This document shows, in pieces, positions 17,810-27,620 of a stretch of 64,000 nt of DNA (the stretch's first letter is position 1; every line of letters starts with the position of its first letter). A program made the position numbers and the translations under genes. The DNA lies in NCBI GenBank assembly GCA_963756895.1, contig CAVWPI010000004.1, forward strand, positions 1 through 64,000, in the 5' to 3' direction. The stretch comes from DASUAS01 sp963756895. Its GTDB lineage: Bacteria; Actinomycetota; Acidimicrobiia; IMCC26256; DASPTH01. The notes below the pieces were generated by a model that searched no databases, had not been told where the DNA came from, and was given only the letters and a program-made list of their open reading frames with translations.

Positions 17810-18595
17810 ATGCCCGACGGAGCCGTGCGGATCGAGTACGAGGACCACCTCGCGATCCTCACCCTCGACCGTCCCGACCAGCTGAACGCCATGAGCGACC
17901 ACATGGAAGGTCAGCTCTGGGCCGCGTTCGAGGAGCTCGAGACGCGCGACGACGTCTACTGCGTGCTCTGGCGCGCCGAGGGACGCGCGTTCTCGGCCGG
18001 GCGCGACGTGAGCGAGCTCGGCAACCGGGCGCCGGGGGAGAGCGACTACCAGTACATCGCGTTCGGGCACGGCAAGACCCACCGCTTCCTGGTGCCGCCG
18101 CGCGTCCCGATCGTGTGCGCGATCCAGGGCTGGTGCATCGGCGGGATGTGGGAGCGCGCGCTGCTGTGCGACGTGCTGCTCGCCGCCGACGACGCCAAGT
18201 TCCGCCTCCCCGAGCTCGCACACGGCGTGATCCCCGACTCCGGGGGCACGGCGCGGTTGTTCCAGATCTGCGGGCCGGCGTTGGTGAGCGACCTCGTGCT
18301 GACGACGCGTGTCCTGACCGCCGACGAGGCGCTGCGCCACGGTGTCGTCTCGCGCGTCGTGCCGCGTGACGAGCTCGACGACGAGGCGCTGAAGGCGGCG
18401 CACGTGATCGCGGCGATGCCGCCCCTCGCGGTGCGGGCCTGGCGTCAGAACCTGCTCGACATCGCCACGCCGCCGGTGCGCAAGGCCATCCACGACGAGC
18501 TGCTCGGCCAGATGCTCGTGTACACCTCCGAGGACTTCCAGGAGTTCCGCACCGCCCGTGCCGAGGACCGCCCCCCGACCTACCGCATCACCTGA
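17810..18595 (+). CDS. enoyl-CoA hydratase/isomerase family protein
   Basis: 261 residues, normal crotonase length. ILTLDRPDQLNAMS at the N-terminus; oxyanion-hole segments GRAFSAGRDVSELG (about 61-74) and CAIQGWCIGGMWERALLCD (about 103-121); then AHGVIPDSGGTARL where crotonases place catalytic residues. The usual Glu before the PDSGG turn is not evident, so hydratase activity is not certain; isomerase or other crotonase chemistry is possible. 15 bases after the cupin gene, with little room for a separate promoter. Confidence 0.88.
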   Translation: MPDGAVRIEYEDHLAILTLDRPDQLNAMSDHMEGQLWAAFEELETRDDVYCVLWRAEGRAFSAGRDVSELGNRAPGESDYQYIAFGHGKTHRFLVPPRVPIVCAIQGWCIGGMWERALLCDVLLAADDAKFRLPELAHGVIPDSGGTARLFQICGPALVSDLVLTTRVLTADEALRHGVVSRVVPRDELDDEALKAAHVIAAMPPLAVRAWRQNLLDIATPPVRKAIHDELLGQMLVYTSEDFQEFRTARAEDRPPTYRIT

Positions 18596-18614
18596 CCCTG
18601 CGTCGCCCCGGAGG

Positions 18615-19422
18615 TCACATGGGGTTCCAGGTGGGGTCGCGCTTCTCGACGAACGCGCGGCCGGCCTCGGTCATGTTGCGGGTGAAGGTGCCGAGCACCT
18701 GCGTGCGGTTCTCGAGCTCCATCGCATGGCGGAGGCTGGGCGCGTCGAGGTTCGTCCACATGCCGAGCTTGGTCATGTACACGCCGTACTCGCTGTTGGC
18801 GGTCACCAGCCCCGCGAGCTCGACCGCACTGTCGACCAGCGCGTCGCGGGTCACGACGCGGTTGAGCATGCCGAACCGCAGCGCCTCGTCGGCCGAGAAG
18901 CGCCGCCCCGTGAGCATGAGCTCGGCCGCGATCGTGGGCCCGACGACGCGCGGCAGCCAGTAGCTGCTGCCGACGTCGCACGCCGACAGCCCGACCCGGA
19001 TGAACTGCGCGCCGAACGTCGCGTCGTCGCTCGCCACGCGCATGTCGCACGACAGCGCGATCGCGAGACCGCCACCGACCGCGGCGCCGTGCACCGCGGC
19101 GATCACCGGTTGGGGCAGCTCGTGGATCGCGAGCATGAGCTGCGCCAGGTTGTCCTGGATGAAGTGGATCGCGCCGACCGGCCCACGGTCCTCCGCCTCG
19201 GGCGGGGTGACGTCGTCGCCGGTCATGTTGGCGCCCGCGCAGAAGCCCTTGCCGCGCCCGGCGACGACCACCGCGCGCACCGTCCCGATCCGATCGCAGC
19301 TCGGCAAACGTGTCGCGCAGCTCCGCGACCATCGCGACGGTCAACGCGTTGTAACGACCCGGGTCGTCGAGCTCGACCAGCTCGACGCCCTCGGCGACGC
19401 GCGAGCGGACGACGACGCTCAC
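18615..19422 (-). CDS. enoyl-CoA hydratase/isomerase (one frameshift)
   Basis: GTG start at 19420-19422, overlapping the stop of the upstream gene (GTGA), so translation is coupled. VELVELDDPGRYNALT, then a frame change near 19300, then KGFCAGANMTGDD and AVHGAAVGGGLAIALSCD, the two oxyanion-hole segments. It ends GRAFVEKRDPTWNPM, like the C-terminal FxEKRxPxW of many actinobacterial hydratases. About 268 residues. Part of a two-gene operon with the 19419-20528 protein. Confidence 0.86.
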
Positions 19423-20528
19423 GGTGCCACCGACATCAGGTCGGCGAACCCGCTGGGTGCGTGCGCGCCGATGCTGGCGTGCTCGAACAGGCCCCAGCCC
19501 TCCGCCCCGTCGCAGAACGCGTGGCCGACGTGGTCGATGTTGCCGAAGGGGATGCGCGGCACGATCGCGGGATCGGTGAGGTCGACACGCACCGCGTCGG
19601 CCCAGTTCTCGCCCTTCCACTGGCCGTGGGCCCACTCGGCGTCGCCGTAGCCCGGACCCAGGTGCAGGGGCACGAACCCGAGGGTGTCGATCTCGAGCGT
19701 CACCGGCTTCCCCGACATGTCGGTGAGGTGCAACGTGGCGTGCTCGGGATGGCGGGTGCCCGACCGGTACGTGATGTCGTACACCGGCCAGCCCAGCTGC
19801 TCGATCCGGCCGTCGGCCCACACCCGCTTGGCGTCGTTCAGCGTGCGGTAGCCGTCGGCCTGCTCCTGCGCCATCACGATGATCTGGAAGTCGTCGAAGC
19901 GCAGCGGCACGTAGAGCCACCAGAACCCGCCTGCGCCCGCGGCGGCGTCGTCGGCGGTGCGCCCGGGTGCCTCGGCGTCGCCCACCGGCCGGATGCCCCA
20001 CGACCGGTCGCGACTGCCCAGCCACGTCGCCGGGTCGACCGCGATCGTCTCGCCGCCGGCGCGCACCTCGCCCGTCCACGAACCCATCTGCGCGAAGCGC
20101 GAGCTCTGGAGGATGGTGCGGTAGCCGTTGCTGATGACGTGCGGTTCCTCCTCGACCGCGGGGAACGAACCCTCCCACGTGAGGTCGAAGCCGACGCCGT
20201 GGTCGTCGCCGTCGCACACCACGCGCACGCGCTGCAGCGGCTCGAGCACCTCGATGCGGTACGGGCCGACCTGCTGGTGCATGCGGTCGGGCCCGAGCGC
20301 GCCGGAGAACCGCGCGGTGTGCACCACGTCGCCCAGCTTCACCGTGGCGTAGGCGTCGATCACGCCGAGGTTCACGTAGGAGCCGAGCCCGGTGATGACG
20401 AACACGTCGCCGGTGCGGTCGTGGGCGTTGAAGTAGCAGCGGTCGTAGAAGTTCTTGTCGCTGGTGCCCGCCTGGCTCATCGGCAGCGGCGTCTGGTGGA
20501 CCGGGTACTCGTCGAGAGGATGCAGCAT
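19419..20528 (-). CDS. conserved protein, lipocalin/AttH-like two-domain fold suspected
   Basis: 369 residues from the ATG at 20526-20528; an in-frame GTG 36 bases upstream is the alternative. Beta-rich throughout, with DRCYFNAHDRTGDVFVITG, WEGSFPAVEEEPH, WLGSRDRSWGIRPVGD and FWWLYVPLRFDDFQI. The RDxSWGxR motif is shared with large actinobacterial proteins often found beside acyl-CoA and steroid genes and related to carotenoid 1,2-hydratase-like (CrtC/AttH) folds. It probably binds a hydrophobic molecule. Enzymatic role unknown; translation-coupled to a downstream enoyl-CoA hydratase. Confidence 0.7.
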   Translation of the reverse strand: MLHPLDEYPVHQTPLPMSQAGTSDKNFYDRCYFNAHDRTGDVFVITGLGSYVNLGVIDAYATVKLGDVVHTARFSGALGPDRMHQQVGPYRIEVLEPLQRVRVVCDGDDHGVGFDLTWEGSFPAVEEEPHVISNGYRTILQSSRFAQMGSWTGEVRAGGETIAVDPATWLGSRDRSWGIRPVGDAEAPGRTADDAAAGAGGFWWLYVPLRFDDFQIIVMAQEQADGYRTLNDAKRVWADGRIEQLGWPVYDITYRSGTRHPEHATLHLTDMSGKPVTLEIDTLGFVPLHLGPGYGDAEWAHGQWKGENWADAVRVDLTDPAIVPRIPFGNIDHVGHAFCDGAEGWGLFEHASIGAHAPSGFADLMSVAP

Positions 20529-20605
20529 GGACGGAAAACTACTTCCCTCGGTCAAGCAAGGCACCGGGAGGAACGGGCCCGGCGGCGCGCCGTAGAGTGC
20601 GGCGC

Positions 20606-20881
20606 ATGGAGACCGACAGCCCGACAGTGGCGACCGCGCTCGACGAGGTCCGGGGGCTCGTGAGCCCCGACGGCGGCGACGTGCAGCTCGAAGGGGTCGA
20701 CGGCTCGACCGTCCGCCTGCGCCTCGTGCTCGAGTCCGCGCACTGCGTGGAGTGCGTGATGCCGAGGACCTTCCTCGAACAGGTCGCGCTCGACGTGTTC
20801 CGCCGCAACGGGACCGGCGCGGAAGCGGTCACCATCGACGACCCGCGCGAGCGGCCCGACTTCGTGATGCCCGACCACTGA
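20606..20881 (+). CDS. NifU C-terminal-like small protein
   Basis: 91 residues from the ATG at 20606; a GTG nine bases earlier is possible. VRGLVSPDGGDVQLEGVDGSTVRLRL is the NifU C-domain pattern, followed by HCVECVMPRTFLE with a CxxC pair at the place where NifU/NfuA proteins hold an Fe-S cluster. NfuA-type proteins carry clusters to target enzymes. The second part is less conserved than in true Nfu proteins, so a divergent function is possible. It is read away from the 20528 gene. Confidence 0.7.
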   Translation: METDSPTVATALDEVRGLVSPDGGDVQLEGVDGSTVRLRLVLESAHCVECVMPRTFLEQVALDVFRRNGTGAEAVTIDDPRERPDFVMPDH

Positions 20882-20917
20882 CCGACTGAGCGGTATCGAC
20901 CAGCGAGGAGGACATTG

Positions 20918-21697
20918 ATGCGACTGCAGGACAAGGTGGCGATCGTCACCGGCGGAGGGAGCGGGATCGGCACCGCGTACACGCGCCGGTTCCTCGCCGA
21001 GGGCGCCAAGGTGATGATCGCCGACATCGGCGAGGAGCAGGGCACCCGCACCGCCACCGATCTCGCGGGCGACGGCGAGGTCGCGTTCGTGAAGACCGAC
21101 ATCGCCGATCCCGAGAGCGCACAGGCGGCGGTCGACGCCACGCTCGAGCGCTTCGGCACCGTCGACATCCTGGTGAACAACGCCGCCATCTACGGCGACT
21201 ACGTGGGCAGCGACCACAGCCTCGAGTACCTCAAGAAGGTGTTCGACGTGAACCTGCACGGCCAATGGGTCATGGCCAAGGTGGTCGCACCGCACCTCGT
21301 GCAGCAGCGCTGGGGCCGCATCATCAACGTCGCGTCGATCGCCGCGTACCTCCACCAACTGAGTGCGGTGGCGGATCCCGACAACTTCGAGCTGAGCAAC
21401 TACGCGTACATGCAGTCGAAGTGGGGCGTGCTCGGGCTCACCCGGCACATGGCCGGCCAGCTCGGGCAGTTCAACGTGACCGTCAACTGCATCGCGCCCG
21501 GTCTCACCAACACCGCCGCCACCGAGAAGCAGGTGCCCACCGACTTCCAGCCGATGTTCGCCACCATGTCGGCGATGCGGCGCAACACCGAGCCCGAGCA
21601 CATGGTCGGCCCTGCGGTCTTCTTCGCGTCGAGCGACGCCGACATGGTCAACGGTCAGGTGCTGGTGGTCGACGGCGGCAACGTGATGCCGGTATGA
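20918..21697 (+). CDS. SDR family oxidoreductase
   Basis: 259 residues. AGGAGG lies before TTGATG; the ATG at 20918 is the better start than the TTG. TGGGSGIGTAYTRRFL, DILVNNAAIYGDY, active-site serine in NVASIAAY, YMQSK, and VVDGGNVMPV. Paralogue of the SDR at 14571, sharing VFDVNLHG, KWGV.GLT and GQVLVVDGG. The stop overlaps the next gene's ATG (ATGA), so it is coupled to the NTF2-like gene. Substrate probably a secondary alcohol. Confidence 0.92.
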   Translation: MRLQDKVAIVTGGGSGIGTAYTRRFLAEGAKVMIADIGEEQGTRTATDLAGDGEVAFVKTDIADPESAQAAVDATLERFGTVDILVNNAAIYGDYVGSDHSLEYLKKVFDVNLHGQWVMAKVVAPHLVQQRWGRIINVASIAAYLHQLSAVADPDNFELSNYAYMQSKWGVLGLTRHMAGQLGQFNVTVNCIAPGLTNTAATEKQVPTDFQPMFATMSAMRRNTEPEHMVGPAVFFASSDADMVNGQVLVVDGGNVMPV

Positions 21698-22120
21698 CGC
21701 ATCAGCAACGCCGACGCCGAGATCCGTACCGTCCTCGCGCGCATCGCGCAGCTCGCCGACACCGGCGATCTCGACGAGTACCTCACGCTGTTCACCGACG
21801 ACGCGGTGTGGGCCATGCCCGACAACCCTGCGATCGGCATGCTCGCCAACGAGAAGCGAGGGCATGCCGAGATCCGCGCCGGTGCAGAGGAGCGGCGGGC
21901 CAGCGGGCTCCAGGGCCCCGGTACCGACAGCCGACACGTGCTCACGACCGTCGCCGTCAACGTGGAGAGTGACGACCGCGCCACGGTGCGGTCGTACTTC
22001 CTGTTCTTCGGTTCGACGTCCGCCCAGCCCGCGCTGCGCACGATGGGTCAGTACGACGACGTGCTCGTGCGGAGCGAGCGCGGCTGGCAGCTCGCGCACC
22101 GCACGATCACGGTCGGCTGA
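21694..22120 (+). CDS. NTF2/SnoaL-like protein (frameshift near start)
   Basis: ATG at 21694 overlaps the SDR stop. One base appears missing just after ATGACGC; the following frame reads SNADAEIRTVLARIAQLADTG, then LDEYLTLFTDDAVWAMP, which is the N-terminal helix pair and first strand of SnoaL-like proteins, and ends VRSERGWQLAHRTITVG. About 142 residues. Similar to the fragment at 49-252. Such proteins can be isomerases or dehydratases acting with a neighbouring SDR. Confidence 0.8.
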
Positions 22121-22142
22121 ACCCTCGTCTCCGGGAGGTCCC

Positions 22143-22601
22143 ATGGGCATCGAGGACGCGTACAACTTCCGCCGCATCGACGATCGGGTGACGACGTCCG
22201 GTCTGGTGAGCGTCGATCAGCTCGGCGGTCTCGGGCGCGAGGGCTACGGCGCCGTCGTCAACCTCCTGCCCGACTCCTACGAGCACGCCGTCGCCGACGA
22301 GGGACGCATCGTGGAGGAGCAGGGCCTCGACTACGTGTACATCCCGGTCGACTTCGACGCGCCGACCCGCGACGACCTCGAGGCGTTCGTCGACGCGATG
22401 GACACGCGATCGGAACAGAGGGTCCACGTGCACTGCGCGGCGAACTGGAGGGTGAGCGCGTTCTACAGCCTCTACGCGCTCCGGAACGGCCGGTGCAGCG
22501 AGGCCGAGGCCGACCAGCTCGTCCAGGACGTCTGGGATCCGGCCGACTTCCCGGTGTGGACCACCTTCATGGCCGAGGAGCGGGCGCGCAGCCTGCCGTA
22601 G
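22143..22601 (+). CDS. protein tyrosine phosphatase-like protein
   Basis: 152 residues, start ATG at 22143 behind GGGAGGT. It has the cysteine phosphatase layout: NFRRIDDRVTTSGLVS, then YGAVVNLLPDS, and HVHCAANWRVSAFYSLYAL as the P-loop. The signature reads HCxxxxR rather than the usual HCx5R, a form also known in the COG3453/DUF442-like group. It may dephosphorylate small molecules or proteins. It follows the NTF2-like gene by 22 bases and probably belongs to the same transcript. Confidence 0.72.
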   Translation: MGIEDAYNFRRIDDRVTTSGLVSVDQLGGLGREGYGAVVNLLPDSYEHAVADEGRIVEEQGLDYVYIPVDFDAPTRDDLEAFVDAMDTRSEQRVHVHCAANWRVSAFYSLYALRNGRCSEAEADQLVQDVWDPADFPVWTTFMAEERARSLP

Positions 22602-22621
22602 CTCGACCCGGGCGCGCCGCG

Positions 22622-23246
22622 TCAGACGATGCGACGCTCGGTCGCCCAGCGGGTGAGCTCGTGGCGGTTCGAGAGCTGCAGCTTGCGCAACACCGACGAC
22701 ACGTGGGTCTCGACCGTCTTGGTGGAGATGTCGAGCTGCCGGGCGATCTCCTTGTACGCGTACCCGCGCGCGATGTGACGCAGCACCTCGCGCTCGCGCG
22801 CGGTGAGCTGGTCGAGCTCGGGATCGACCGCGTCGACGGGCACGTGGGAGAACGCGTCGAGCACGAACCCGGCGAGGCGCGGCGAGAACACCGCGTCGTC
22901 GTCGGCGACGCGGCGGATGGCGTCGACCAGCTCGGGGCCCGAGATCGTCTTGGTGACGTAGCCGCGCGCACCGGCGCGGATCACCGCGATCACGTCTTCC
23001 GGCGCGTCCGACACCGAGAGCGCGAGGAAGCGCACGTCGGGATGCTCGGCCAGCACGCCGCGGATCACGGCCTCGCCGCCGCCGTCGGGCATGTGCACGT
23101 CGACGAGCACGACGTCGGGGAGCCGCTCGCCGATCATCTCGATCGCGGCGTCGACCTCCGACGCCTCGCCGACCACGTCGGCGTGCGTCGCCCAGCTCGG
23201 CCCGCACCCCGCTGCGGAACAGGTGGTGGTCGTCGACGAGGAACAC
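22622..23246 (-). CDS. NarL/LuxR-type response regulator (LiaR-like, frameshifted)
   Basis: Begins at a GTG at 23246 (FLVDDHHLFRSGVRAELG), 18 bases after the kinase stop; one indel near 23185 separates the first 20 residues from VVGEASEVDAAIEM. The receiver has the acidic pair DDHH, phosphoacceptor Asp in DVVLVDVHMPDGGG and the Lys in GYVTKTISG. The C-terminal HTH is LTAREREVLRHIARGYAYKEIA plus DISTKTVETHVSSVLRKL. It works with the histidine kinase at 23265 to sense envelope stress, by analogy to LiaR/VraR. Confidence 0.88.
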
Positions 23247-23264
23247 CCGCGGCGCCGGATGCCG

Positions 23265-24511
23265 TCACGCGGGAACGCGCTTCATCGACAGCTCGACCTC
23301 GGTGCCGTGGCCGGGGCGGGAGCGGATCGCCGCGGTGCCGCCGTTGCGGTGCATGCGTCCGGTGATCGACTCGGCGATGCCACCCCGGTCGGTCGGCGAC
23401 CGACGCGCGGATCGAACCCGCGACCGCGGTCGCGCACGAACACCGTCACCTGTTCGGGCTCGACCTCTTCGTAGACGGCGACCACGGGCGCGCCCGAGTG
23501 GCGCGCCGCGTTGACCATCGCCTCGCGCGTCGCGGCACGAGCGCGCGGAGCTGGTCGTCGAGCGGGCACGCGCCGCCGACCCGCACCGTCTCGATCGGGA
23601 CGCCCTGCGCGCTGCTCGACGTCGGCGGCCGCGGCTTCGAGCGCGTCGCCGAGGTCGAGGTCGGCGTGCGACCGGCGCGCGGCCGAACAGCCACGCGCGC
23701 AGCTCGCGCTCCTGGCGCCGGGCGAGGCCCACGACGGCGCGCGGGTCGTCGGCGCGGCGTTGGATGATCGCGAGGGTCTGGAGCACCGAGTCGTGCAGGT
23801 GCGCGGCCATCTCGGCGCGTTCGTCGGAGCGGATGCGCTCGCTGCGCTCCTCGACCAGCGCGTTCCACAGCCGCCACAGCCACGGTCCGAAGATCGAGCC
23901 CGAGCCCACCGAGGATGACCGCGACCGCGAGCAGGCCCTGCCCGACGGCGCGGAACGCGCCCTGCGTGGCGAGGAACGCGCCGACGCCGGCGACGACGAG
24001 CGCACCGCCCACGACGACCCGCACGACCGACGCCGTCGTCCGGCACGTCGCCGTCGGTGCCGCGACCCGGGCCCGCGCTCCCGCCGGACGAGCTCGCCGA
24101 TCAGCTCGTCGATCGGCCGCCCGCTGCGGCCGACGATCAACGCGGTGCCCATGGCCGCGAGCACGAGCGGCCAGAGGAGGGCGTCGCTGAAACCGAGCCC
24201 GATCGACTGGGCGACGAGCAGCACGCCGAGCGTGACCGCGCCGAGCGCCAGCGACCTGCACCAGGTCGTTGCGCGAGCGATCGCCACGGGTGGCGGCCGC
24301 CGCGGCGGACGGGTCGTCGGTCGGGGAGGAACAGCCAGCCGGCGGCGTAGAGCACGATGCCGGCGCCGCCCGCGAGCGTCGAGCACGACGAACGCGAGGC
24401 GCACGAGGTTCGGCTCGATGCGGAAGTGGTCGCCGAGGCCGCTCGGCCACGCCGGCGAGCAACGATCGTGTGACCGGCGCGCGAGGGCCGGTCGGGTGGA
24501 CAGGGGTGCAC
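23265..24511 (-). CDS. PspC-domain sensor histidine kinase (LiaS/DesK-like, frameshifted)
   Basis: Start uncertain; the GTG at 24509-24511 is used. The N-terminus is a PspC domain (SLLAGVA, GLGDHFRIEPNLVRLAF, LYAAGWLFLP), then several hydrophobic helices, then the HisKA_3 dimerisation helix RAEMAAHLHDSVLQTLAIIQ with phosphoacceptor His, and a HATPase part with VFVRDRGRGFDP and SRPGHGTEVELSM. At least five indels break the frame. About 415 residues. Operon with the downstream regulator; divergent from the LiaF-like gene, 198 bases apart. Confidence 0.8.
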
Positions 24512-24709
24512 CGGTGGTCTGGGACAACGTCCGGCTCCTCGAGTCGGGGGCGCGGGTGGACGCGCGGCGGCGTGGGGCTTCCCCGATGATCGCGCGCCGA
24601 CCCCCGAATCTGGCTCCGGCACGTCCCCGGTTCGGGTGGCGGCGGCTCGGGGTCCGCTCCGGGAGATCCCCGATGGCGTCCGGGCGCGCCGCTGCGGATG
24701 ATCGACGAC

Positions 24710-25955
24710 ATGGACGCACCCACCCTCGAATCGCCCCCTCCCGATCCGACCGAGCCCCTCCCCGACGCCTCCGCATCACCGCCCGCATCACCGCCCGCGC
24801 CGCGCCGTCGCCTCACCCGGAGTGCCGACCAGCGGCTGCTCGGCGGCGTGGCCGGCGGGGTGGCGGAGTACCTCGGGGTCGATCCCGTCGTCGTCCGGCT
24901 CGGCTTCGTCGTCGCCGCGTTCTTCGGGGGCTTCGGCGTGATCGCGTACCTCCTCGGCTGGGTGGTGCTGCCGTCGGCGCCGGCGACGACGGCCGGCGCG
25001 AGCGCAGGCACCGACCGGCGGCAGCTGCTGGGGTACGGCCTCGTCGCGCTCGGGCTCGTGGCGGTGGGCGGGCGGATCGGCATCGGCATCGACGGTGACG
25101 GCGCGTTCTGGCCGCTCGTGCTCGATCGGGCTCGGCGCGGCGGTGCTGTGGCTGCGGGCCCGCGACTCCGGCGACCGCCCGCAGCCACCGCCCGCACCAC
25201 CGTCACCGCCCTCACCTCCGTACCCGCCGCCGGCACCGACGGTTGCCGCGCCGTCGCCGACCACGGAGGAGCTCCCGGCCGAGTCGATGACGCGAGCGGC
25301 CGCGCCGGCGACGACGCCTCGGCCGGCGCGCCCCCAGTCGCCGCTCGGCGCGATCACCTGGAGCGCGCTGCTCGTCCTGGCCGGAGGCGCGTGGCTGCTC
25401 GAGGCGTCGGGTGCGACTCGACATCGACCTCGGCGTCGTCGTCGCGCTGGCGCTGGCCCTGGTCGGCGCCGCGCTGCTCGTCGAGCGCGTGGTACGGACG
25501 TGCGCGCGGCCTGATCGCGCTCGGCATCCCGCTCGTGCTCGTGGTCGGCGCCTTCGGGGTCGTCGACGTGCCGCTCGACGGCGGGATCGGCAACCCCACG
25601 CACCGACCACACTCGGTCGCGGGCGTGGAGCGCAGCTACGAGCTCGGGATCGGCGATCTCTCGATCGACTTCCGCGACGTCGACTTCTCGGCGACCCGAC
25701 CGTCGCGTGCACGCGCAGCTCGGCATCGGCCAGCTCAACGTGACCGTGCCCGCCGGCGTGCGCGTGGTGGTCGACGGCCACGTGGGCGCCGGCAGCGTCA
25801 CCGCGTTCGGCCGTACGTCGAAGGAGTGCTGTCCGACCGACGTCCACCTCGTGCGTCCCGGGACGCCCGGCGGCGGCACGCTGCTCCTCGACGCCGAGGT
25901 CGGCGCCGGGAACATCCGCATCCAACGGGAGGAGAACCTCCGTGCAACGTCATGA
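24710..25955 (+). CDS. PspC and LiaF-like membrane protein (frameshifted)
   Basis: ATG at 24710. A proline-rich start is followed by a PspC domain (RLLGGVAGGVAEYLGVDP, AYLLGWVVLP), more helices, a Pro-rich linker (PQPPPAPPSPPSPPYP), then helices and a C-terminal beta domain: YELGIGDLSIDFRDVDF and QLGIGQLNVTVPAGVRVVV, the repeated pattern of the LiaF C-terminal domain. Indels near 25125, 25410, 25495 and 25710; about 415 residues. LiaF proteins hold their kinase inactive until envelope stress. It is divergent from the kinase-regulator pair. Confidence 0.8.
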
Positions 25956-26226
25956 CCTCGACCCGATCGCGCTGGTGTTCGGCGCCGCCTTCGCGGTGCT
26001 CGGCCTGGCCTACGCGATCACGCGGTGGACGTGGATCGACCTCGACCGCGGGTGGATGCTCGGGACCTTCCTGGTCGCGCTCGGCATCGCCGGGATCGCC
26101 AGCGCCACCCATCGGCGCCGACGACCCCCGGCCGAAGCGGTGTCGGTCGAAGCGGTCTCGGTCGAAGCGATGCCGGTCGACGTCGAGAACGTCGGGACCG
26201 TCGAGAGCGTGGACGCCGCTACGTGA
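25942..26226 (+). CDS. small two-TM membrane protein
   Basis: 94 residues from a GTG at 25942 with GGGAGGAG upstream, overlapping the LiaF-like gene by 14 bases. Two helices (about 8-26 and 39-56) around a TRWTWIDLDRGWM loop, then RRRRPP and a tail with near-repeats of VSVEA encoded by 15-base units. Probably coupled to the envelope-stress protein, but family unknown. Its end overlaps the convergent binding-protein gene by 8 bases. Confidence 0.72.
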   Translation: MQRHDLDPIALVFGAAFAVLGLAYAITRWTWIDLDRGWMLGTFLVALGIAGIASATHRRRRPPAEAVSVEAVSVEAMPVDVENVGTVESVDAAT

Positions 26227-27502
26227 GCGGGCAGCCCTCGCTCTGGAGCGTCGCGGGCGTGGCCGGATCGGCGGCGGGCTCCCACAGGCCGGTGCGCACC
26301 CACTTCGCCGGACCGTTCGCGGTGCCCGCCGAGCCGCTGGCGCAGATCGACCAGAACGCGTACGGCGCGGTGGTGCGGTCGCCCGCGGCGTCGAGCTCGA
26401 TGGTGCCGGTCACGCCCGGGTAGCCGTCAGCGGCCTCCTTGAACACCTCACGCAGCGCGTCGCCGTCGGCACCCGGGCCCGCAGTGGCGAGCGTCGTGGC
26501 GGCGACGTTCAACGCGTCGTACGCCGCCAGCGTGAACGCGTCGGCCGGTGCCTTGGCCTGCTTGCTGATCAGCTTGATGAGTGCCGCGTCCTTGGTGGCG
26601 CGGTCGGCGGGGAGCGCGACGAGCGGGCTCGGGTAGCCGTGCGCGGCGACCGCGAACGCGGCGCCGTCCTTGCTCTCGATGAGCGCGGTGGCCTGCGCGG
26701 ATCCGTCACCGCCGTACCAGCGGACGTTGGCGAGGTCGGGGATCGCCTTGGCCGCCGCGAGCACGTCGGCGGTCTCCTCGAAGCCGGCGAGGTACACCGC
26801 GACGTGGTCGACGCCGGCGGTCGCGATCGCGTCGTTCACCTGCGTGGTGATCGCAACGAGGCCGTCGGTGAAGTCGGTCGTGTCGGCCTCGTAGCGGAAG
26901 CCTTCGCTCACCGTCGCGCCCTCGGTGGGCCCGGTCGAGCGCACGGTGTCGGACAGACCCTGGTTGCCGGCGTCGTTGCGCCACATCGGCACGATCTGGG
27001 TGGCGCCGTCCTTCACCATGAGGTCGGTGATCGCCTTGCCCTCGACGTGGTCGGTGGGCACGAACCGGAACACGTTGTCGTCGGGGATGGCGAGCGACGA
27101 GGCGGTGCTGCCCTGCGACACGACCAGCACGCCGAGCGACATCGCCTCGTCCTTGATCGCCGCGACCTCGGAGCTCGACTGCGGGCCGATCACGATCTTG
27201 GCGCCCTTCTTGGCGAGCGCCTTCAGCCCGGTGAGCGCCTTTTCGGGCTCGAGGTTGGTGTTGTAGACGTCGACCACCAGCTTGGTGTCACCCCGCTTCG
27301 ACGCCGGCAGCGCGTTCCACTTCTTCACCGCGACCTGCAGCGCCACCTTGGAGGTGTTGCCCAACGTGGAACCGCCGCCGGTGAGCGACAGCAGGGCACC
27401 GATGTGCACGGTGGAATCGGACGAATCGGCCGCGACCGCGGCCGGTGTCGCCAACACGCCGAGCGTGAGGGCGGCGATCATCGTGACGAGGAACTTGCGC
27501 AT
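26219..27502 (-). CDS. ABC transporter substrate-binding protein, amino-acid/amide type
   Basis: 427 residues from the ATG at 27500-27502 (MRKFLVTMIAALTLG, a signal peptide ending near VAADSSDS). HIGALLSLTGGGSTLGN and IGPQSSSEVAAIKDEA are typical of the Leu/Ile/Val-type Peripla_BP_6 family, as are the later YLAGFEETADVLAAAK and SYNALNVAATT-like helix. It would capture a small solute outside the membrane. No permease is adjacent, so it either feeds a transporter elsewhere or acts as a sensor-type binding protein. Single, monocistronic, with a 168-base region shared with the divergent amidohydrolase. Confidence 0.88.
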   Translation of the reverse strand: MRKFLVTMIAALTLGVLATPAAVAADSSDSTVHIGALLSLTGGGSTLGNTSKVALQVAVKKWNALPASKRGDTKLVVDVYNTNLEPEKALTGLKALAKKGAKIVIGPQSSSEVAAIKDEAMSLGVLVVSQGSTASSLAIPDDNVFRFVPTDHVEGKAITDLMVKDGATQIVPMWRNDAGNQGLSDTVRSTGPTEGATVSEGFRYEADTTDFTDGLVAITTQVNDAIATAGVDHVAVYLAGFEETADVLAAAKAIPDLANVRWYGGDGSAQATALIESKDGAAFAVAAHGYPSPLVALPADRATKDAALIKLISKQAKAPADAFTLAAYDALNVAATTLATAGPGADGDALREVFKEAADGYPGVTGTIELDAAGDRTTAPYAFWSICASGSAGTANGPAKWVRTGLWEPAADPATPATLQSEGCPLT

Positions 27503-27583
27503 GTGGAGGAATCCCTTTCCGGCCCCTGAGGAAGGGTGGGTATCGCAAGCCATCGGCACGCTGGAGTGGCAACCCAAGTCAGA

Positions 27584-27620
27584 GTTGGCGCAGGGGGGCG
27601 AGAGCCCTTCGCCTACCAAC
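27584..27620 (+). promoter_or_regulatory. nested hairpin in the 5' region of the amidohydrolase gene
   Basis: GTTGG (27584-27588) can pair with CCAAC (27616-27620), enclosing a second stem GGCGA/TCGCC (27597-27613) with a 7-base loop. It lies 51 bases before the ATG at 27671 in an intergenic region that is less GC-rich than its surroundings. I do not recognise a known riboswitch. Low confidence. Confidence 0.3.
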
